Assembly: GCF_030272615.1 (NCBI RefSeq)
Contig: NW_026729305.1
Span: 64,001-108,212, forward strand
Reading direction: 5' to 3'
DNA from: Cryptomeria japonica
Lineage: Eukaryota; Streptophyta; Pinopsida; Cupressales; Cupressaceae
DNA length: 44,212 bases
In this document: in pieces, positions 38,963 through 44,212 of the stretch
How the letters are laid out: each line of letters starts with the position of its first letter
Position numbering within the stretch: position 1 is the stretch's first letter
Program-made: the position numbers and the translations under genes
The notes under the pieces: model-generated
The model's input: the letters and a program-made list of their open reading frames with translations, nothing else
Database searches by the model: none
Told to the model about the DNA's origin: nothing

Positions 38963-39930
38963 TTGATCGAGCCAACTCAACCAATGAACATTGGGATTCA
39001 AGAGACACCACACATCATTCATGTAGCTCAATCACTATCAGCAAAAGAATTGAAAGATTTCACTCATCTCTTTTTAGAAAAGAAGATCAATTTTGCATGG
39101 ACGTACTCTGATATGCTAGGCATGGATTCTGATATTATCATGCACCATCTTTCTATCATACCAGGAGTCAAACCAGTCAAGAAAAAACTCCATAAGATGC
39201 ACCCTCACGTGGCACTACTAGTCAAGGCTAAGTTAGAAAAACTGCTAAATGTTGGATTTATCAGAGCTATAGACTATGCGAAATGGATTTCAAACATAGT
39301 ACCTGTGTCAAAGGCAAACAAATCTATTAGGGTTTGCACAGATTTCAGAGATCTCAACAAAGCTTGTCCGAAGGATGACTTTCCATTACCAAACAATGAT
39401 ATGATAGTTGATATGACTGCTGGGTATGAGATGTACTCACTAATGGATAGATTCTCTGGCTATAATCAAATCAAAATAGCTCCTGGGGATCAAGGAAAGA
39501 TAGTTTTCACCTGTGCATGGGGAACCTTTTGCTAGAATGTCATGCCATTTGGGCTAAAGAACGTAGGAGCAACTTACCAAAGAGCGATAACTACTATCTT
39601 TCATGACATCATGCATAAGGATATGGAAGACTGTGTTTATGACACTTTAGTGAAGACTATGAAGAGATCCACGCATATTCAAGAGCTAGGCCCTATACTA
39701 GACAAAATGAAAAAATTCAAACTCCGGCTAAATCCAAAAAAGTGTGCATTTGGAGTAACATCTGGTAAACTACTTGGCTACATCATTTCAAAGAAGGGAA
39801 TCGAGGTTGATCTTGAGAAGGTTGAAGCTATAATGGAAATGCCACCTTAGAAGAACATCACTCAAATGAGAAGTTTACAGGGACGTCTCCAATCAATCAG
39901 ATGCTTTATTTCTTAGCTGGGAGACAAAGC
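38963..39930 (+). pseudogene. Tat-B reverse transcriptase, active site lost, truncated
   Basis: The frame shows LSAKELKDFTHLFLEKKINFAW-type N-terminal sequence, KMHPHVALLVKAKLEKLL, GFIRAIDYAKWISNIV, VCTDFRDLNKACPKDDFPLP and SLMDRFSGYNQIKI. The YVDD box reads CVYD near 39630, so a catalytic Asp is lost. NPKKCAFGVTSGKLLGYI is near 39730-39785. TAG at 39533 lies at the same alignment position as the stop in Tat-A RT, and another TAG is at 39848. Homology ends near 39930. Confidence 0.87.
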
Positions 39931-41150
39931 TCTTGTTGGTTCCTTTTTATGCTGAACAACAAAATCAGCAACCAGTGTAATCTACAACCAAATTATTGAA
40001 AGGTAGCCAACCTCAACTATGATTTCCAAGGATTACCTGGACCAACTAACAAGGATGTTTTAAATCCTTCTACTCTTTAGGCTCTGCAAAACCTAGGCGG
40101 GTATACCTTTTGATGCTTAAGATTTAGACCTTTGACACACCTTATGACATCATCAATAGAAAGCAGATAAACCATTCCACAAGCTCACCAATTTAAGTAA
40201 TACGTACAGATGGGCTAGACCTTGTACAAATAGTAGATGAGATAGAGCTTTGGAATGATAGGACACTAACCCCTAACACATGAAGGGAAATAGATTTGTC
40301 TTTTAAAATATATTTCTTTGAGAACATCCCCAAAACTTGTGAGACCAGTGCCTTATCTAAGGGCAACAGAGTCATATATCAAACTGTAAATGATAACATG
40401 TCAAATCCATCCTCATTATTAATATCCCTGCATTAATGTCTTACAAAAATGCATTACTCAGCTCATTCACAAAACCATCAGATTTGCAAAGATGTATATC
40501 CCATTATCTATGATGTATTACAGAATTTAAATTCCTCCTTAAAGAATGCCTGCAAACAATCACTACAACCTCTTTGAAATTGAAAAACTTCAAACCTCCT
40601 TAAGGCCTTCAATTTGTAACAACAAGAAATACATCTAGAGATGAATTCTGTGTGAATTTGTGCATGCCTTACATACACAAGAACCTACAACAAGACATCT
40701 ACAACAAGAAAGAACTCTATTACTCAAAAGAAAAACCCTGCCCTATACAATATTGAAGAGAACTTTAGAAATGGAAACCATGAAAATATGGAGCCACTCT
40801 CCAAATTTTTGGAACCCTTACAATCGAGAAGAATTGGGAATAAGAAGGAAGAGGGAACAAATTAGGTCTGCAACTGAAAAAGCCAAGTGTCTCTTTTTCC
40901 AACTGAATTTCAATTTTGTTCTCTTTCCCATAGAAACTACTCTCAAAATATCTGATCTTTGTTGAAACAAACTTCATAATTGCATTCCTCATCTCAAGAG
41001 CTTTCCGGTGATATATGATACTTCATATTTTGGCAAAAAATGGAGCCCTAGGCAAATTAATCACTCAATATGTGCACATCATTTAAATTTTTCAATTTTT
41101 AATATAGTTTCAACTATATAATAAACCTGATTTAACTTTAATTTTTGGCT
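39931..41150. other. No recognised feature
   Basis: There is no conserved protein frame, LTR end or RNA gene on either strand. It starts abruptly where Tat-B homology stops, as expected at a deletion or recombination junction. Confidence 0.5.
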
Positions 41151-41350
41151 CTTGTTGTGCTTTGACGCTTTGCCACGTGTCGATCTCTGATTGGTTCGTA
41201 GGGTCTACTGGGTGCCACCTCAACTGACACCTCATCACCACCACGTGTTCGCTTGCTTGTCGGCCACCTCAGCGCCACCTCTACGCCACATCATCACCAT
41301 TGGGATGGGACCCACCCACTGGATTTGCCACCTGAACGCCACCTGGCTTT
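41151..41350. repeat. GCCACCT-rich segment with two CACGTG sites
   Basis: GCCACCT/GACACCT phrases recur (about 41213, 41226, 41262, 41273, 41329, 41339), with CATCACCA repeats and CACGTG at about 41175 and 41242. It runs directly into the 115-bp tandem array. Confidence 0.5.
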
Positions 41351-41805
41351 CACCATTTCACAGATGGTAACTGGCGTGCAACTTTGGGTCATGAATCAAT
41401 GCCGACCATCGGATCGACTCAGATTTGCACGATCTTTAATTCCTGCATTTTCGCCTTGGGCTTTTCACCATTTCACAACCTCTAATGTTCGTGCATCTGA
41501 CCTTTGCGAAGTCGCGTGGACTATCAGATCAACATGGACTTGCTCGACCTTTAACCTTGCTCATTTTCGGAGATGCTTTTCGCTATTTCATGGACCTTAA
41601 CCGACGAGCAACTTTCCTTCACAAAGTCGCGCAAGCCGTCCGATCTTTCCAACTTGCAGGGTCTTTAACTCGTTGAGCTTTTTGCCATTTCTCCTTTTGC
41701 CATTTCGCAGCCTTTAACTAGCGAGCACCTTCGGCCTGCGAATCAACGCACTTCATCAGATCCTCTACAACCTACTCACTGGTTAAGCCGACCCTTCTCT
41801 GCAAA
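41351..41805. repeat. ~115-bp degenerate tandem repeat, four units
   Basis: Units start at 41351, 41466, 41581 and 41699 (spacing 115, 115, 118 bp). Each opens with an NCCATTTCACA-like phrase, then a TAAC/TAAT block and GAGCA or GTGCA, a CGAAGTCGCG/CGAATCAACGC-like phrase, an ATCAGATC or ATCGGATC phrase, CTTTAA, and a pyrimidine-rich CTTTT end. The last unit is partial. Confidence 0.75.
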
Positions 41806-42830
41806 ATTTGCCTGCTTGCCTCAAGATCCATGCCTGCGTGGGGTCCACTTGTCACCATTTGTCACCTCCTCCGATCACCTTGGGATCCACACCCACGTGC
41901 GTGGGGTCTGCTTGGGCACCCAACGGGCACTGTCCGTCAAAAGCTTTGATGGCTTTGACATATTAGATGGGTGGACATTTAGTTATAAATATCAAAAACA
42001 TACACCTCCCAGTGAATGTGGGACTAAGGCTTTAAACCTAGGACTGCACTTTGGAGCTTTGCCTGAGACTTTTATGGCACCTGATGGATTTTCTTGGAAA
42101 TTTTCTGTTTGCCTCTTCACTCACCACGTCCTATGTTCCCCTTCGAGATCACGTGAAGGGAGGATGTTGCTTGAATGGTTTTAATTGCTGCCAATTTGGA
42201 GTTTGTTGCTGGTTGTTGCTACCAAATGGAGAGCACGTGAGGAGCTAATTTGCATTGGTTGGAATTTCCAATGGTTCCATACTATCGCACAGTAGGGAGG
42301 AGGTATAAAGCATGGAGAATGGAGGGTGCTCACAAAGGATCTTCATGCCACAATCCATCTCACCCATCATTCAGCAATTACCTCTCATGGCATGCTCTGC
42401 AAAAACACCCATCATGTGGAGGAAGGAATGGGGGTTGGCTGAGCTTCACACCTACCAATGTGCATTTGCAATTTGCTTGAATAGTTTCTATGGCCTTTTT
42501 CACATGATCTTAAAATTCTTTTGTAGCTCCTTCACCAATCCTCACATGGACTGCTGGGAGGATGAAATGGCAATGCAAGTTAGGGAGGAGCTACCACTGG
42601 ATTTTCCCCAAACACCATGCTGCATATTGCTCCTTATCTACCATGACAGCTGAGGACCATAGGCAGCACGTGAGAGTGGGGGGACACTGCATGCTACCAT
42701 TTGCTGTGAATAAATCATCGCTGGCCCTTCCCACGCCATACATAATAGGGAGGATGCTTTGACTGGCATTTGTTTATTCAAACTGCAAATGCCCCCATTT
42801 TCACCACGTGAGCTTGGCAATTTGAATTTG
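41806..42830. other. Non-coding segment with scattered CACGTG sites
   Basis: The short frames here show no known domain. CACGTG occurs at about 41895, 42151, 42234, 42667 and 42806. A TTATAAATA box lies near 41983. The sequence could be an old promoter-like or repeat region; I assign no function. Confidence 0.4.
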
Positions 42831-42834
42831 TTCT

Positions 42835-43225
42835 TTTAAAGAAATGGTATCGTTGCCCTCCAAATTCTAGTCTGTTCCATTGAAACCAAAGAAATCAATA
42901 AAAGTCCCATTCACTTGTTTTTCTACCTCAAAAAGAAAAGATAGATTGAAGTATTGGAGCCTGGTTAACAAATTTTCATCCTTGTTTACAAATGCCCAGT
43001 GGGCCTGGACTAAGCCAAGTTCTGGATTGTCTTTGAAATGTGGAATGGTTCTCTTAAGGAAATCAAGATTTGGCTGAAATTCGGCATCAAAAATTTGCAA
43101 CAAACTCATAATCTTTAACAAAATCGCAATTCATTGCAGAATTCAAAACTCCCAGCTTTATATCCAGTTCGAAGCACTCGGTATCTATACACTATGCCTA
43201 TTCCTTTTGACCAATAGAATAGTAT
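42835..43225 (-). pseudogene. Cellulose-synthase-like C (CslC-type) glycosyltransferase fragment
   Basis: On the minus strand, pieces in three frames join to a family GT2 segment: IVYRYRVLRTGYKAG (about 43195-43155), [18 protein letters not shown], then [20 protein letters not shown] and [36 protein letters not shown] and FFGFNGT (43090-42870). Frameshifts lie near 43155, 43095 and 42870. YRYRxxRTGYKAG followed by [15 protein letters not shown] favours CslC, the xyloglucan backbone synthase of the Golgi, over the related CslA mannan synthases. FDAEF replaces the usual FDADF metal-binding motif. Only about 130 residues of a ~700-residue protein are present, with no intron, so this is a gene fragment. 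Confidence 0.85.
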
Positions 43226-44212
43226 ATTACTTTCTTGGCAACAACAAATATTTGACTGAAAGAAAGATCTTTATTATAATCAGTCATCGCTCTATGCTAG
43301 GCCCATGATATCCACCTTTTAATAGTCATAAGACTTCTTTAGAGCTTCATCGTTCTTACTTAATAATATATTGGTCAATTTGACATTCCATTTGAATTCT
43401 TTGAGGTTTGAAAATAGAATGCAAGACACACACTCATCAATCCATAAACAACAAGTACACTGAAATCATCTCTCACCATCCCATTGGTGAATTGCAGTCG
43501 AGCCAGGTCGGGTCCCAAAGTGGGTACGACTAAAAAAAAATTCGTTTTCATAGAAATGACCTCTGAAATGCTTCACGGACCTCAAACATACCTCTGGAAA
43601 TGATTGGCATCATTTTCGGATCATCAGACTGCATTTTACAACTTTCAGGCACTTACGCCACATTTTTACATTTAATCGCGAAGACGTATTTTTCAAGCTG
43701 GTCAAAACACCTTTCTGGAGCTCGCCATCTGATAGGAGTGTACTCTGATATACAAGCATGAACACTACGAAGCGGTTTCTCAAGATGAGTCCCGAGTGAA
43801 GAGATATTAATTGGCGAAAATGACAAACTGGCTTTGTCGACACTGTGGACCTGATGAAGTCAATGTTCTGGCAACACATGATGCCTTTCTCAAAAATATC
43901 AAACGACCTCCGTAGGCCCTCAAATTTGAAACATAGGTACCTTGAAGTACATATTAAAACTTAGAATTCTCATTTTGACAAAAATTCTGACTGGGTGCAA
44001 ATGGTGCGCTCATAAAAATAGCTACTTTAACAAATATAGCACTGAAAGTACGGATAACTAAAAACAATGGCTAAATGAACCCTTTTGAAAACCGATCAAA
44101 CGGATTGGCAGAGGCTTGAAATTTGAAACATAGCCTGTAATCTATACCGAAATTAACCTGGAAGAAACATTCTGACATGACACTCACTGAGGCAACTTTT
44201 ACACTCGTGCGA
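43226..44212. other. Unclassified repeat-like sequence
   Basis: No protein family is recognised. A phrase like AAATTTGAAACATAG occurs at about 43922 and 44119, each preceded by an ATCAAACGR-type block, which suggests diverged repeat units about 197 bp apart. It runs to the window edge. Confidence 0.4.

Larger units (their letters stand above)
31357..39930 (+). mobile_element. Ty3/gypsy Tat-type element, 3'-truncated (Tat-B)
   Basis: In order: 5' LTR, primer site, a 2-kb leader, gag, protease, a long linker with a G-patch-like motif, and RT. Recognisable sequence ends near 39930, shortly after the RLQSIRCFIS block that follows RT. RNase H, the second RNase H, integrase and the 3' LTR are absent. 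RT is roughly 60-65% alike to Tat-A by eye, so it is a related but distinct family. It interrupts Tat-A pol, so it inserted later. Confidence 0.85.

Noticed and set aside
40660-40965. 101-codon open frame in the unclassified region
   Set aside because: No recognisable domain, low complexity and no start context; it is no longer than expected by chance.
41253-42762. Cluster of overlapping open frames at the right end
   Set aside because: They overlap in several frames, show no domain, and run across the 115-bp tandem repeat.

Overview
This is plant nuclear DNA made almost entirely of LTR retrotransposons nested in one another. The evidence for a plant is the Ty1/copia, chromovirus and Tat-type Ty3/gypsy protein families, an initiator-Met tRNA primer site (TGGTATCAGAGC), a plant mobile domain (PMD) remnant and a cellulose-synthase-like C remnant. 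The very long LTRs, long AT microsatellites and dense old elements would suit a conifer or another large genome, but the sequence does not settle the species. I see no intact host gene, tRNA, rRNA or CRISPR array.

Layout. Positions 1-3078 are the 3' part of a decayed copia element (copia-1), running off the left edge. Positions 3079-4760 hold a periodic motif array, a direct repeat and a PMD pseudogene. A full-length but broken copia element (copia-2, 4761-11461, LTRs of 1072 and 1064 bp) interrupts the PMD pseudogene. Positions 11467-12779 are AT-rich non-coding sequence. A complete, young chromovirus occupies 12780-27477. It has LTRs of 4866 and 4884 bp that differ by about 32 substitutions by eye, a perfect 5-bp target duplication (GGATT), a tRNA-iMet primer site, a polypurine tract, and one continuous gag-pol frame broken only by four stop codons. 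Positions 28046-31356 carry the minus-strand pol of a Tat-lineage gypsy element (Tat-A) with two RNase H regions. At 31357 a second Tat-type element (Tat-B, plus strand) begins: LTR, primer site, 2-kb leader, gag, protease, a very long protease-RT linker with a G-patch-like motif, and RT. It stops abruptly near 39930, without RNase H, integrase or 3' LTR. The right end (39931-44212) is non-element sequence with a ~115-bp degenerate tandem repeat, many CACGTG motifs and a minus-strand CslC-like pseudogene.

Inferred order of events: Tat-A and the PMD locus are the oldest layers. Tat-B inserted into Tat-A pol and copia-2 into the PMD pseudogene. The chromovirus came last, probably into the 3' untranslated part of Tat-A. 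In the older elements most stops sit where a CAG, CAA or CGA codon is expected, as cytosine deamination of methylated, silenced copies would produce.

The most unusual material is regulatory. Each chromovirus LTR carries seven 22-bp palindromes at a 35-40 bp period in a GC-rich island, just upstream of a telo-box hairpin and a TATA box.
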